The notes under the pieces were generated by a model. That model was not told the DNA's origin and made no database searches. It saw nothing but the letters and a program-made list of their open reading frames with translations. Below, in pieces: positions 44,567 to 56,934 of a DNA stretch of 64,000 bases (within the stretch, counting starts at the first letter, position 1; each line of letters opens with the position of its first letter). Position numbers and translations under genes: made by a program. Source of the stretch: Gnetum montanum (taxonomy: Eukaryota > Streptophyta > Gnetopsida > Gnetales > Gnetaceae); NCBI GenBank assembly GCA_015680685.1, contig MNCI01002152.1:1344-65343 (forward strand). The letters are read 5' to 3'.

Positions 44567-47265
44567 TGTAACACCCTACCTTAGCTTAGGGCAGGGTGAT
44601 GCCTAGGATCAAGTAATCTTAGATGGAAGCATGATAACTAAAACATGGAAGCATGATATCTAGAACCAATAATGTACAAAATACATGATAATAAGAAACG
44701 TTAAATGATATAGAACTTTCCTACCATACCAAAAACTAAACATATTTATCACATTATAAAAATGCATGTCTCTACATAAAGTAAACTATACACTACTCTA
44801 TAAAAAATACAAAAAAAAAACACATAACCCTTATTATCATATATAGAAGAGTACATAGAGTTCCATACAAGGGTATCTAGTCCACACTACTATACATGAA
44901 AATAGACATCAACCAAGCATAGAATATTTTCCCCTCTACCCTTCCTCTCCATGCTCGTCTAGGCTCATGTGCCTTTCACCTGTAATTAGATAAAGTTAGT
45001 ACACAATTGAGTGGGAAGCCTTTACACTTCCCTTGCTAGATGGTTGAAAAGTGCTTCACTAGAGGAGGAGTGGGGTACAAGGCAACCTACAATACTCTTA
45101 GTCTTATGCATGCTCAAAACAACATAGACCATATCATCTGTAAAGCTAACATACTATCATACAATCACATAATCACAAACAAGGTTATAGTTTGATATCA
45201 TCTATCATGCCCATGTCATCACACCCATGAGATGCCATAAATAGTCCATGATCAACATAGTCATAACCCCAACAAAACACCTATTCTCAATGGTATGACT
45301 CACAAACCAATACTATCACAAACATAGCCCACGTATTTGCTAGCATATCCATGCTCAATGTAGCATGTGAAACATTATCATGAGTACTCATAATAGCCAT
45401 TGCCTATAGGCATTTTATTATTCTTTTATATATCCAATCAGTGCTAGGGTTCGTCAACCTATGACCTGCAACCTAGCCTTCTGGAGGATTGGCGATAGGG
45501 ATGAACACACCTATGCCACAAACTATCCATAACGATGATCACACCTATGCTCTTCCACTCTCAAGATGAGGCTTGAGATAGGAGCCTCATCAATGCATCA
45601 TAGTGGAGTTCAATCCATACTCCCTCCAAGGTGCCTCATCACCAACCAGTTCACATCCTCATTCTAGCTTACACTAATCTAGCTAGCTTACACCAACACA
45701 TATCATAAGCATAATCCACCCAACCAAACATAACCGTATAGATCTATCCCTAACAATTACAATCATTCCATGAAAAAAAATACCATGATCCAACAAGACA
45801 ACATGAAGACCTCGATATGACTAAACATTACCATATTTCTCAAAAGACACATACTTCCATATAAATGACCACTATAATAACCTTCAAAATGATATATGCC
45901 CAAAGAAAAAACTAATCCCACCATTAGAAAGTACTTTACACAATAATCCCAATGACACTAATTTTACCTAAATTGGACTCCTGGAAGCCAAGTTATGCAT
46001 GTTTAAAGTCTAATTAATAAAATAATATTTAAATAATATTTGGAATGGCCAAAAAATGCTTGTGCCCTAATAGGTCCCACAAATAGCATATTCCAATCAT
46101 ACGAGGCTCATCAACACCATAGATCATATTCCACAAGTCCACATCATCCCATACATCCAATATATATTAATAAACAATTTGTAACCAAAATCATACAATT
46201 TTGGAAAATATGCAAAATAACATGCCTATGCCTATACTTTGAGCTATTTTCCATGCATGCCCCCATCATGCAATCATATACACTAATCCAACACAAAAAT
46301 ACAAGGAAAAGGTAAAGACAATCCACCAATTAAAATTTTTGGGGTAGAAAGATTGAAAAAATTAGAACATCTTCAAAAATCTGGTAGGACTCTATTTTAC
46401 TCCCAAAAAGTTCTACACACACTTAGATATGACCACAGAAATCCCAAATCCAAGTTAAGAATAAGAAAAAAGCATCCATAAGGCTCATAATCTAGAAAAA
46501 GAAGAGAGCAGAAAGAAAATGGTAAAAAACATACTCCTATGCTTTTTTGTTTCTATGAACAAGAAAAAAAATAGAATTCCAAAATCCAATTCTTATGGGT
46601 GGCAACCAAAATGGATGGTGGTAAACATTCGTAGTGGGAATAGAATAAACATAAAACCTATATGTTTCCCTTATGTTAAAATAAAAGAAAACCAAAAATG
46701 TGCTCTCCTCACATCACATGAATTAATTTTTCATTTTTTATTTTTGTTTTTCATTTAAATTCTTTATTATTATTTTTTCAAAAATTATTTTCATAAGTTA
46801 TCGTCATTTTCCATCTTTGTAACTAATACCATAAAGTTTAATCTTGTGTAACAAACACACCAAGACTCTAAATCAAAATTCATTTGAACCTATGAGATCC
46901 TTATCATACACTCTACACATTCACATGCCAAAACCACACTTGAACATCATGTAACATAGGGTTATAGTACAATTTCCTACATACCAAAATCACACATATA
47001 GCATAAAGACATACCAAATAGATGATCTTATACCCTAATATAACACCCCTACCAGCAACATCACCTATCTAACACATCACACAAGGTAAGTGTACATAAT
47101 CATGTTAGTTAATTACATAAAAAAATCATATTTGTAACATAAAAATGAACCCTCATAACATATAAAATACATTAACTTGTCCTTGAAAACCCACCAAGAC
47201 TCCACATGTAATGTCTAAATCATAAGCGTATGACCATACCTACTAGCTCTAGGTGAGGTGTAACA
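44567..47265 (-). repeat. 3' LTR of element C
   Basis: 2699 bp with TGTTACA at its sense start (47265) and TGTTACA at its sense end, i.e. TGTAACACCC at 44567 on the plus strand. Related to 51792-52671 and, in the other orientation, to the solo LTRs at 8413-12060. 46740-46780 is T-rich. Short plus-strand ORFs in it are incidental. Confidence 0.85.
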
Positions 47266-47280
47266 CTTTAACCTCCTTGG
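47266..47280 (-). other. Polypurine tract of element C
   Basis: In sense CCAAGGAGGTTAAAG immediately before the TGTTACA start of the 3' LTR. Confidence 0.65.
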
Positions 47281-48560
47281 GAATCTTCCTCTTGGAAGAT
47301 TTCAAGATGAGCTACATGCATCTTAGTCTCTACCTCCCAAGTAGCCTCTGAAGCTCCATGTCTACTCCATAAAATTTTGATCATAGGAACAACTTTACTG
47401 TGTAGCTCTCACACCATACGATCAATAATCTTTACTAGTTTCTCAACATAACTAACATCATATTGTAGTTTTATTGCTGAATCGCTAATCACATGTTGTT
47501 CATCAAGCACATAATGTCATAAAATGGATACATGAAAGGCAACATGAACATGTGCCAAATGAGGAAGTAATGCTATTTGATAGATCACTTTCCCAATCTG
47601 TTGTAACACTTGAGAGGAACCAATGTATCTAGGAGCCAATTTCCTTTTTCAACAAAATTGAGTAAGGCCTTTCAAAGGAGAAACACAAAGAAATACATGA
47701 TCTCTAACTCCAAACTCCAATGACCTTTGACATTGATTGGCATATGCTACCTACCTATCCTATGTAGCTCTCAATCTATCTCGAATCTCTTGAATCTGCT
47801 TTGTAGTCTACCTCACCAAATTAGTCATCACCTACTAAAGATTTCTATGATATCCAAACATAAAGGTGTTCTACATGGCTTACCATATAAAATCTCATAT
47901 GGTGTTTCTTGAAAACTCTCCTGATAGTTGTTTTTATATGCAAATTTAGCTAATGGTAGCATCTAATTTCAACCTTCTCTATACTGCAAAGTACAGGCTC
48001 TCAACATGTCTCCTAGAATTTTATTCACCCATTTAGTTTGACCATTAATTTATGGATGATATGCCAAACTTATATTTAGCTTTGTACCCATCTCCTTCTA
48101 AAATTCCTACCAAAATGTGACATGAATTGAGCATCTTTATCACTAATAATCCATCGTGTCACACCATGCAACTACACTATCTCTACAAGAAATAGATGCA
48201 TAGTTTCTACTATACTTACTGATGATTGTGTCGCAAGGAAATGGATAGACTTTGTTAACAAATCAATAACTTCTAAAATCACATCACAACCACTATGACT
48301 CATGGAAGACTAACAATGAAATCCATACTAGTAAATCATACTGGAAGACTCAAGGAATATCATGGGAATGTAAATATCCCCAAGGTCTCTGATGCTCTAT
48401 CTTCACTTACTGGTAAATTAAACAATGAGATACATACTCTCCTACATTTCTCTTCATACCAGACCACCAATACATCTGTCATAAACTCTAGTATATTTTT
48501 TGACTACCTAGATGCATTTGGTAGCTACTCATCTAGGCCTCATCCATCAACTGAATTTGG
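47281..48560 (-). pseudogene. Element C integrase with chromovirus-type C-terminus
   Basis: Minus strand, N to C: zinc-binding remnant at about 48500-48400 (MYLIV at the place of the C-x-x-C), core at 48240-47960 (LHGVTRWIISDKDAQFMSHF, the S-D-(K/R)-D context of the second catalytic Asp; then RVNKILGDMLRACTLQYREG), then 47670-47290 IGKVIYQIALLPHLAHVHVA, FHVSIL, LDEQHVISDSAIKLQYDVSY, VVPMIKILWSRHGASEATWE. The last segment matches the tail of Tekay/Del chromoviruses, which may steer integration to heterochromatin. Several stops. Confidence 0.8.
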
Positions 48561-50130
48561 AGAGCTTCTAGAACACATTCTCGACCATCCCATCATAATA
48601 CTCCATGACTATCCACAAAGAGTGGTCTAGCAAAGGTAATCTATTGCCTTAATGTCTGACACCAAAGATCATGTCATTGTTGCTCCTGTATCTGCTCTTG
48701 CAAATCTGATTAGATTGTTAAGTTATTAAGCTTACCCACCACTGTACTGAATGCATCTGCTACTTTGTTAGACTTGCTAGGCCTATATTTAATAGTGAAA
48801 TCAAAATCAACAAGTAGCTTCACCCATCTATGTTGTCACAGGTTTAACTGTGATTAACTCATAAGATGTTGAAGGCTCTTATGGTCAATCCAGATAGTCA
48901 CCTACTCCCCATATAGATAATGCTACCAAATCTTCAATGTCAAGATCATAGCATCCAATTCTAAATAATGCATGGAATATCTAGTTTCATGTGACCTCAA
49001 TTGATGAGATGCATAAGCCACAACCTATCCATCCTACATTAACACACAATCAAATCCATCCCCTAAAGCATTAGTACTAACATCATATGGATGTCCTAGT
49101 GTAGAAGATATTAGTACATGAGCAGTCACCAATCTATGTTTCAACATCTCAAATGTAGCCTAACAAGTTGGGCCCCAAGTAAAGATAGCCTTCTTTCTTA
49201 ACAATTGAGTCAAAGGAGATGCTATGTGAGAGAAATGTTCCACAAACCTCTGGTAATATACTACTAACCCCAAGAAGCTTCGTACCTCCACTACTAATTG
49301 TCACCTAAGCCAATCACAAACAACTGCAATCTTTATAGGATCTACAGAGATACTAGCTCCTAACACCACATGTCCTAAGAATTGAATCTCTAATTGTCAA
49401 AATGAACACTTGGATGGCTAAGCATATAGTTGGTTCTCACTCAAAGTCTATAAGACCATCCAAAATTTCTCTACATGTAATTTCTCATGAGGAGAATATA
49501 CTAAGATATCATCGATGAACACAATCATAAACTAATCTAGGAATGAACACATCACACTATTCATGAGGTGCATGAAAAATGCTAGTGCATTTCTCAACCC
49601 AAAGAGTAGCACCAAAAACTCATAGTGTCCATACTATGTTCTAAATTCTATCTTTGATACATCCTACTCACAAACTCACACTTGATGAGACCCAAACTTG
49701 AGATCAATCTTTGAGAATACATTATCTCCCCAAAGTTGATCCAACAAGTCACCAATGCATGGCAAAGGATATCTATTTTTCACAATCACTTGGTTTAACT
49801 ACCTATAATCTATGCATAACCACAAATCCTCATCCTTCTTTTTAACAATAGCATAGGTGCATCCCATGATGATACACTGGGGCAAATAAGGCCTTTATCT
49901 AGCAATTATTGTAGTTGCATCTTTAGCTTTTCTAGCTCTATAGGAGACATCTTGTGTGGAGCCTTTGAAATAAGCTCTGTACCATGTTTAAGTTTAATCT
50001 CAAACTCAATTTCTCACCTAGGTGGTAAACCCAATAATTTAGATTGGAATACATTAGGGAAATCATGAACCATAGGAATTTGATCTATCTCCACCATATC
50101 TATTTTATAGATTGTAGTCACAAAACATTC
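48561..50130 (-). pseudogene. Element C reverse transcriptase and RNase H
   Basis: RT at 50000-49250 on the minus strand: [81 protein letters not shown], and the catalytic MIVFIDDILVYSPHEK (F-I-D-D at 49508-49519), followed by the connection RSFLGLVVYYQRFVEHFSHI and the start of RNase H. RNase H ends at about 48760 with RWVKLLVDFDFTIKYRPSKS, KVADAFS. The core motifs are still readable, but each segment is separated by stops or shifts. Confidence 0.85.
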
Positions 50131-50630
50131 ATGCCCTTTTTGAAGCATCCTATGGTACATCCGAGAGGTGACCAAATCTAAGTGCATAATCCTTGAACAA
50201 GTTTGTACCTCAATTGGAGCACCATCAAATGATTGTAATCATAGGAGCTTTTGCCAACAATCCAAACTAGCATTAAACTGTGACAATCAATCCATCCCCT
50301 AAATTACATCATACATCCCAAGAGCCATAACATGTAAATCACTAACCCATTCCATAGCTTCCAATTCTACTGGCACATTCCTACACACCTGATCAACTTA
50401 AGTATCATGACCCCCAACAGAAGATACTATCAACCTACGATAAAGATAATGACATACAAGAGCTACATGATGTGCAACCATAGGATCTATGAAAGAATGG
50501 CTAGAACTAGAATCAAATAACATTAACACAACAAAGCCCAAAATCATATCTCTCATCTCCATCATTGTCTTTGGTTGCATGTCCAAATGCTAGTTTGTTA
50601 AGGCATACATCCATCCTAGTGTCCTCTAGT
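50131..50630 (-). pseudogene. Element C aspartic protease
   Basis: 50586-50398 is open: MILGFVVLMLFDSSSSHSFI then DPMVAHHVALVCHYLY. The A-L-F-D-S-G-A-S-H-S-F-I signature of chromovirus proteases is evident, with the Gly of D-S-G changed to Ser. It would process gag-pol. Confidence 0.75.
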
Positions 50631-51776
50631 CCCCTCCTCTAAGTTAAGTGACTAGTGCATCCTATCAACCTTGAACTAGAGTTCGTTGTCCTTGGCCTCT
50701 ACCTCCTCTGCTACTACCAACCTATTTTGGGCACTCCTAAGCTCGATGCCCTAGCTACCCACATGCAAAACAATTCTAGCAATTCCTCTATAGATGACCA
50801 GGTTACCCACATCTATAAAAAATAATAGCTCCATGGCCAACTGCAATACTAGGACCATGAGTGGGTGTTGGACACTCTCCTCCATGGTCATGAGCTTGCT
50901 TAGATGAATTAGGCCTCTCTCTAGATGTCAATTCTCTCTTTTGCTCATGTTGCCTCTCTCTACATGTTGTCTCCTCTCACTAACTCCTCTCTAAATCCAT
51001 GATTACTGCTCAAGCTTCATCATAGGAAGTTAATCTAAGAGATAATAGGTGATCCTTCAAAGATGGTCTCAAGCCTTGAACAAACATGTTCGCCTATGCC
51101 TAAGCATTTGTCTGCATCTGGGGTACATCACTAGTTAGCTCAAAGAAATGAGCATCATACTCTACCACAAATTAACTATCCTAATACAAATGGTAAAATT
51201 CATCCTTCTTGGCCTATGCATATTCCATGCCACCTCATGACCATTCCATCCCTTGACCTACTCTTTAGTCATCCACCAATGTCAATTAATACTAACCAAT
51301 TGATAAGCTTCCAAGCAAGTCTATTGAAATGCTGAACAATCCATCAAGTCAAAAGATTTTTGCAATTCCTCTAGCCATTCTATAGCCATAGTGGGATTCT
51401 CAATGCCATTAAATTTTAGAGGTTCCAATTTCTAAAACTGCTCCACAAGTTTCCTATTGATAGGCTACCTATTTGCTTCTCCTAAGCCTCCACTACCACT
51501 ACCACTTTCCACTTCCCTGATCATGGGAAGAAGAGCAAGAGCATCACTAGCTACAACATGCTGATATAGGATCTATAACAATTATTGTATAAGCTCCACC
51601 TACCTATTTGCAAGACCACTGCTAGATGTATGAGAAGGCTATTCTTATCCATCATTAGGTCCTTCTAGTCTACAGGCCCCACTGACACCATGACCATGTC
51701 TACTATACATTTGTATAACTTGAAATTACACAAATGGGTGAGTATCCTCACCATTACACCACATCAGAGTAAACTA
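50631..51776 (-). pseudogene. Element C gag
   Basis: Minus-strand reading from about 51700: GRHGHGVSGACRLEGPNDG, then KLEPLKFNGIENPTMAIEWL, EELQKSFDLMDCSAFQ (gag core start), KKDEFYHLYQDS, VVEYDAHFFELTSDVPQMQT, MFVQGLRPSLKDHLLSLRLT. At 50830-50750 two worn zinc knuckles are seen (YRCG-PGHL-RNC and CFACG-LGHRA). This order is standard for chromovirus gag. Full of stops. Confidence 0.75.
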
Positions 51777-51788
51777 GCTCCAATACCA
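51777..51788 (-). promoter_or_regulatory. Primer binding site of element C (tRNA-iMet type)
   Basis: In sense TGGTATTGGAGC, three bases (TTA) after the LTR end TGTTACA. The canonical initiator-Met site is TGGTATCAGAGC; two transitions. Confidence 0.8.
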
Positions 51789-51791
51789 TAA

Positions 51792-52671
51792 TGTAACACC
51801 CTATCCTAACATAGGATAGGGTGATACCTAGGATCAAGTTATCTTAGCACAAAAGCATGATATCTAGAACCAATAATATGTAGAATACATGATAATAAGA
51901 AAAGTCAAATGATACAAAAATTTCCTACCATACCAAAAACTAAACATATATATCACATTATAAAAATGCATGTCTCTACATAAAGAAAACTATATATTGC
52001 TTTGCAAAAATATAAAAAAAAAACACATAACCCTCATTATCATATATAGAAGAGTACAAAGAGTTCTATACAAGGTTATCTAGTCCACACTACTATACAT
52101 GAAAATAGACATTAACCAAGCACAGAAGATTTTCCCCTCCTCTACCCTTCCTCTCCATGCTTGTCTAGGCTCCTGTGCCTTTCACATGCAATTAAATAAA
52201 GTTAGTACACAACTATGTGGGAAGCCTTTACACTTCCCCTACTAGATGGTCAACAAGTGCTGCACTAGAGGAGAGGAGTGGGGTTCAAGGCAACCTACAA
52301 CACTCTTAGTCTTATGCATGCTCAAAACAACACACACCATATCCCCCATAGAGCTAGCATACTATCATGCAATCACACAATCACAAATAAATCTATGATT
52401 CGACATCATCTATCATGCCCATGTCATCACATCCATGATATACCATAAATAGTCCATGATCCACACAATCTTAATCCCAACAGAACACCTATTCTAACTA
52501 GTATGACTCAAAAACCAGTACTATCACATACATAGCCCACGTGATTACTAGCATATCTATGCTCAATGTAGCATGTGAAATGTGCCATGGGTACTCATAA
52601 TATCCATTGTCTACAAGCCTTTTATTATTCATTTATCTATCTAACTAGTACTAGGGTTTGTCAACCTGTAA
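51792..52671 (-). repeat. 5' LTR of element C, truncated
   Basis: Parallels 44567-45470 of the 3' LTR from the terminus TGTAACACCC through GGATAGGGTGATACC to CTAGGGTTTGTCAACCT, then breaks where a family-1 LTR begins. Roughly the last third of the sense LTR remains. Confidence 0.8.
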
Positions 52672-53021
52672 TGAGGGGTGAGGTAACCCTACGCCTAACC
52701 ATACGAATCATGCACATGCATGCATGACTCAGGTAAATTCTATAGACTCCAAGCACTTATGTACACAAAATTCTAGCTAGCAAAACCTTAGTTAGAATAG
52801 TTGTTTTCTTTCCAACCTCACTTGTGATATTCTAAAGTGATGGTTAAGTGAGATTGAGGCAAATGATTTTTATTAGTTTTCTTTTTATCTTTTAAGGTAT
52901 GATTCTTCTAGTGTAGGAAATGGAAAGTGGTATAATTTTGTGACTATTCTACTCTATCACTTAACTCTCCCTAGCATAAGCATCTGATCCCATCTTCCAT
53001 GCACACCCTAAGCATACCATC
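52672..53021 (-). mobile_element. Family-1 LTR, 3' part, interrupted by element E
   Basis: TGAGGGGTGAGGTAACCCTA then GCCTAACCATACGAATCATG is the complement of the family-1 LTR end (compare 160-199). It continues through CTAGCATAAGCATCTGATCC to about 53021, where element E starts. The counterpart is at 62029-62100; the middle of the LTR is missing. Confidence 0.7.
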
Positions 53022-54365
53022 TGATTTCAAAGGTGCAAGCCATCCTTAGGGTTCATTATCGACAACTTTGAGTCCCAACCTCCAGAATTCCAGATTTTAG
53101 GTCCAAAATTGCAAGTTTTTGCCACTCACGCTGAGGTCACGATGACAGTGTGCGTCTAGAGTGAGCTGCCAAAAGTGGATCAAAACAAGTCATTCTCAAG
53201 CTCATATTTTGACTTGTAGATCACTCTCAGGGTCAGACATAGTTAGGCAATCATTGCACTTAAAGAACAGGCTTCAAAAATCAAAATTTGGTGTGAAATG
53301 TGTCATTTTCAGCTCAATCACGTTGAGGTCACGCTGACAGCATGAGTACTAGTCATGCCTAATTAAAAACACGCCAAACACAAGCTGAAGACATGTCAAG
53401 ACAAAATCAACACACACTGAAAGCCCTGGTGAGACAGAGATGCCTCAAACAGCCACAAAACCACTCAAATTGACATCCTGCAGTAGTCAATGCAAGGACT
53501 GAGAAGTTTCAAGCAAGCCAGAGCCAACCTCTTTTGTTGTACATTATTATTTTCATTGTAAATTTTCATCATTTGTGAGCTTATCAAGCTCTTACCCTCC
53601 AAATTGTATCTAGTTTTGTGGGTGTAAGCTAGCTAGCATAAGCTAACACACACTGTAAGATATAGTGCATTCGATCAAGAACGTAGCCTACCTACATGCA
53701 TCCAACTCACACACAGCCATCCATCAGACATGTGTCACATGATCTATTTTCCTCTCATCTCTTAGTTGTTGATTCCATCCATGAATTCTGTGTTTGAACC
53801 TGGCCAAACCTTATAGATACTCCATCCATTCACTTAAATGAGTGGTTGGCAATTTTGAAGGTTGATGGCTTAGGAAACCCTATTTAGCAACTTTTGGATG
53901 CTCGGATGCACCTAACTCCTAGCATTCAAGCCCTTGCAAGCATATCACCCTAGGGCTCAGCACTTGACCTTCCATCTACACGTGCATCTATGCTTTGACT
54001 GGTGCACATTCATTCTAAGCTATACAATACAGTTCATTTTTTCCTTCCATTATATTGTTTACTTTTCTTTAAATTCATTTTATGCTCTATTTACAATACC
54101 AGTTCTGTATACGTTCCATTTGCATTTTTTGCATCACTGTTTACATTTCGAACATCAATTACAATAATCCTAGCACAAGCACTAGTTTACGTTTAGGAAA
54201 GTTCTTGGTTGATTTGCATGTAGATCATCCAAGGCACTCTATCTTCGTTTTCCTTTTCAACTTGCCCTCACGCAAAGGTATGGTTAGCTATGTCTGTCCA
54301 ATGATCTTTCAGTGTTTGTTTTTCCCTTCTAGCCTTACACCGATGATTTCAGTCAGTATAGTACA
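53022..54365 (+). repeat. 5' LTR of element E
   Basis: 1344 bp, ending AGTATAGTACA before the primer site. The TATA box is mutated (TTATAGATAC, 53811-53820; the other LTR has TATAAATA at 61489-61496). It holds two units of a 185-190 bp repeat beginning CTCACGCTGAGGTCAC (about 53126) and CAATCACGTTGAGGTC (about 53313); the other LTR region has four. It is therefore probably truncated at its start. Confidence 0.75.
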
Positions 54366-54366
54366 T

Positions 54367-54384
54367 TGGCGCTAGAAGAAGGGC
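54367..54384 (+). promoter_or_regulatory. Primer binding site of element E
   Basis: TGGCGCTAGAAGAAGGGC one base after the LTR end. The TGGCGC core and position fit a primer site; I could not match the rest to a named tRNA with confidence. Confidence 0.6.
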
Positions 54385-54498
54385 CTAACTTATTTAACAT
54401 TTATCACGCTACCTATTAAACACTACACAGACCAAGTGCTGAAACTAAAGCCCAGCTTGTCAAGGTAGCTTATAGATGCTCAGCTTGTCAAGCCAGAT
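54385..54498 (+). other. Element E leader start
   Basis: Leader following the primer site. CAGCTTGTCAAG-type repeats begin at about 54450. Not coding. Confidence 0.4.
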
Positions 54499-54596
54499 AC
54501 TCATGTTGAGCCCAGTTACTCACACTGAGCCTAGTTACTCATGCTGAGCCTAGCTTACTCATGCTGAGCCCAGTTACTCATGGTGAGCCCAGCTTG
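54499..54596 (+). repeat. Tandem repeat of 19-20 bp, five units
   Basis: Units of the form ACTCATGCTGAGCC(C/T)AGTT head to tail, followed by partial AGCTTGTCAAGCC repeats up to about 54640. Confidence 0.85.
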
Positions 54597-54670
54597 CTCA
54601 CACCAGCTTGTCAAGCCACCTTGTCAAGCCAGCTTTCTCACGCTCTGATAACTCACATTGGGTTATAAGT

Positions 54671-54965
54671 CATGCTCCACTTGCTACAGTAACCTTATGC
54701 TACTACAGTGTTTTGTGATTGCTATAGTGCTCACACTGAGTTCTAACTCACGCTCACGCTATGTACACATGCTAGGTTACAACTCATGGTTCGCTTGCTA
54801 CGGTAACCTTACACTGCTACAGTGTTTTGTGGTTGCTATAGTGCTCATGCTAGGTTCTAACTCACACTCACGCTATGTACACATGCTGCCATACTCATGC
54901 TCCGCTTGCTATAGTGACCTTATGCTACTACAGTGTTTTGTGGTTGCTATAGTACTCATGCTGCT
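54671..54965 (+). repeat. Tandem repeat of 111-114 bp, about 2.6 units
   Basis: Units start at 54671, 54785 and 54896 with CATG(C/G)T(C/T)C(A/G)CTTGCTA and contain CTACAGTGTTTTGTG and CTCACGCTATGTACACATG. The long open frame through here is a result of the repeat, not a gene. Followed to about 55020 by GCTATAGTRCTGCTACAG short repeats. Confidence 0.85.
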
Positions 54966-55117
54966 ATAGTGCTCATGCTGATACAATGCCGCTATAGTAC
55001 TGCTACAGTATCGCTACAGTGTTTTTCAACAAAAACACACAAAACGCATCTATTTCAAAGCTGAATTCATAGCAATTCGCACCTAACTTCAAGCCGGTCT
55101 AACTGACTACCACCAAC

Positions 55118-56934
55118 ATGGATCACCTTGTCCAATACATACAATACACACAACATAATGATTCCAAGATGACTTCCTCTTACCCGAGATTTTCATCCAG
55201 ATACGAGTACGAGTTCATGACCCTGCCTGAACCTGATAGCCCTTGGAACCTTGCCTTCTCACAACAATCACAGCACTTGGAGCATACGTCCAAGGCATTC
55301 AGATCACAATCTACACACACTGGGGCCTAACCACAAATAATCCAAACACCTTGTACATATGACAGGGCCCATCCCCAAGCAACACAAGTACCTTATGCCT
55401 ATGATGGGGCCATGTCCCAACCTCCCCAACCTCAACCCAGCATTTACCCAGGCATCACATGTGCCATGCCTATTTCACTAGTGCCTCAAGCATCTACTCA
55501 TCATCCTTCTAGGATGACGTTAAACTATCCATGGCCTAGTACGGCCTTAAACTTCCTACACACATCTGGTATGATGTTAAACTACCAACAACCATCTACC
55601 ATGACATTAAATTTGCAAAATCCACAATCGGTGATCCAACCCTTCACCGCACAACCTATGCGAGTCTAGTTAGCACAACCAGCTAGTGAATCTTTGAGTT
55701 GGGAACAAGTGTCCCAACTCATCTAGACTCTGACAGAGGAAATCAACCAAATTAAGGCTACCTCCTCAGACACACCCAAGGTGGTGGACTTTTACCATGA
55801 TGATCCAATCTATCCTACAATCCACCCTTACACTACCCATGGGCTATTCATTGCCACATATGAAAAAATACAATGGTCATAGTGACCCTAATGCACATAT
55901 CATCACATTCTACATAGAATCCATCACGTTGCACTCCTAGCCACATGCCATTCTATGCCTCTTTCCCCTATTGCTCACTAGCAAAGCTCTAGACTGGTAC
56001 CATGCCCTACCCCAAGCTTCCATTGCATCCCTTGAGGACATCATACACCAGTTTGTGACATGCTTCAGATACAACATCAAACATGAAGTGACAATTGACA
56101 AGCTCCTCCATGTCAGATAAGGATCCCTGGAGCTCATACTACCCTTCCTCTAGCGATGGAGTGCCACAGCCAATGAAATGCATGAGCTGATCGCTGAGAC
56201 ACATCTCTTGGCAATCTTCAAGGGTGTAGTCAATGACTTCATTAGGTCGAAACTGCTCTACCAGGCATCAAAGTCTCTTACCCAGGCCTTTGACCAAGCA
56301 AGGGGCATCGAAGAGGCAGCAAGAGCAAGCAATGATCCAACTTATGTGGCCTATAGAAACCAACATGCTCACAAGAAAAACACAATAGTAGCAATGGTAG
56401 CCACAAGCACAAAAGCAACCAACTAGGGCCCAACAGTTAAGCAACCCAAAGCCCTAGCTGACAAAACTACCAACTTTGACACCAACTCACCTACATCGGT
56501 AGGGGCCACTCCAAGGTCCAACTTTCAATGCAAGAACTGCTCAAAGTATACAGTACTACCGATGGAACCCTCTGAACTATTAGAGCAACTCTTGAAAGCC
56601 AAGAAAATCCAACACAAAAACGTATTGGTGATTGCCCGTCAAAAACATGATAGGTATTGTGAACTACTAAGGGACCCCACATTAGCAGTACCAAATGAGC
56701 CCCTAGTCCCATAACATTTTAAATTAGACCAATACTGTCATTATCATCAATTGGCTGGTCATAGTATAGACAACTGTTGTGCTTTGCAAGATGACCTACA
56801 GAGAATGATAGAACAAGGCCAATTGGTGATCGACATGGTGAGTCAATCCAACATAGAAGATGCCTCTTATGTTATAAACTCAATTATCATAGGTGACAAG
56901 CCCAAACCTATGTAATAACCTTTTGTGATCTGTG
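55118..56934 (+). pseudogene. Element E gag (Tat type)
   Basis: ATG at 55118 (MDHLVQYIQYTQHNDSKMTS). Stop at 55328, then the same frame continues Gln/Pro-rich (MSQPPQPQPSIYPG) to about 55860, where a frameshift occurs in a run of A. The gag core is at 55870-56430: HSDPNAHIITFYIESITLHS, SKALDWYHALPQASIASLED, HQFVTCFRYNIKHEVTIDKL, then open from 56178 (NEMHELIAETHLLAIFKGVV, YVAYRNQHAHKKN). At 56720-56830 YCHYHQLAGHSIDNCCAL then MIEQGQLV is the C-x-x-H...H-x-x-x-x-C Tat gag motif. Five or more stops/shifts. Confidence 0.8.

Larger units (their letters stand above)
44567..52671 (-). mobile_element. Element C: chromovirus-type Ty3/gypsy retrotransposon
   Basis: LTR 44567-47265, internal 47266-51791, LTR 51792-52671 (truncated). 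Minus-strand order: 5' LTR, tRNA-iMet-type primer site, gag with zinc knuckles, protease, RT, RNase H, integrase with a C-terminal part of Tekay/Del type, purine tract, 3' LTR. The domain order is complete, but the frames are full of stops. The 5' LTR is cut at about 52671 by a family-1 LTR, so target duplications cannot be compared (left flank ATTAT). Confidence 0.85.

Noticed and set aside
48295-48630. 111-codon plus-strand frame
   Set aside because: Antisense to the integrase and RNase H region of element C, whose minus strand shows family motifs.
54002-54375. Phe/Tyr-rich frames that resemble membrane segments, repeated at 61631-62052
   Set aside because: They lie in the TATA-downstream part of both element E LTRs and come from a T-rich composition; no start context or conservation of frame.
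54658-54969. 103-codon open frame on the plus strand with internal repeats
   Set aside because: It is the translation of the 111-114 bp tandem repeat in the leader of element E; the repeat explains both its length and its periodic sequence.
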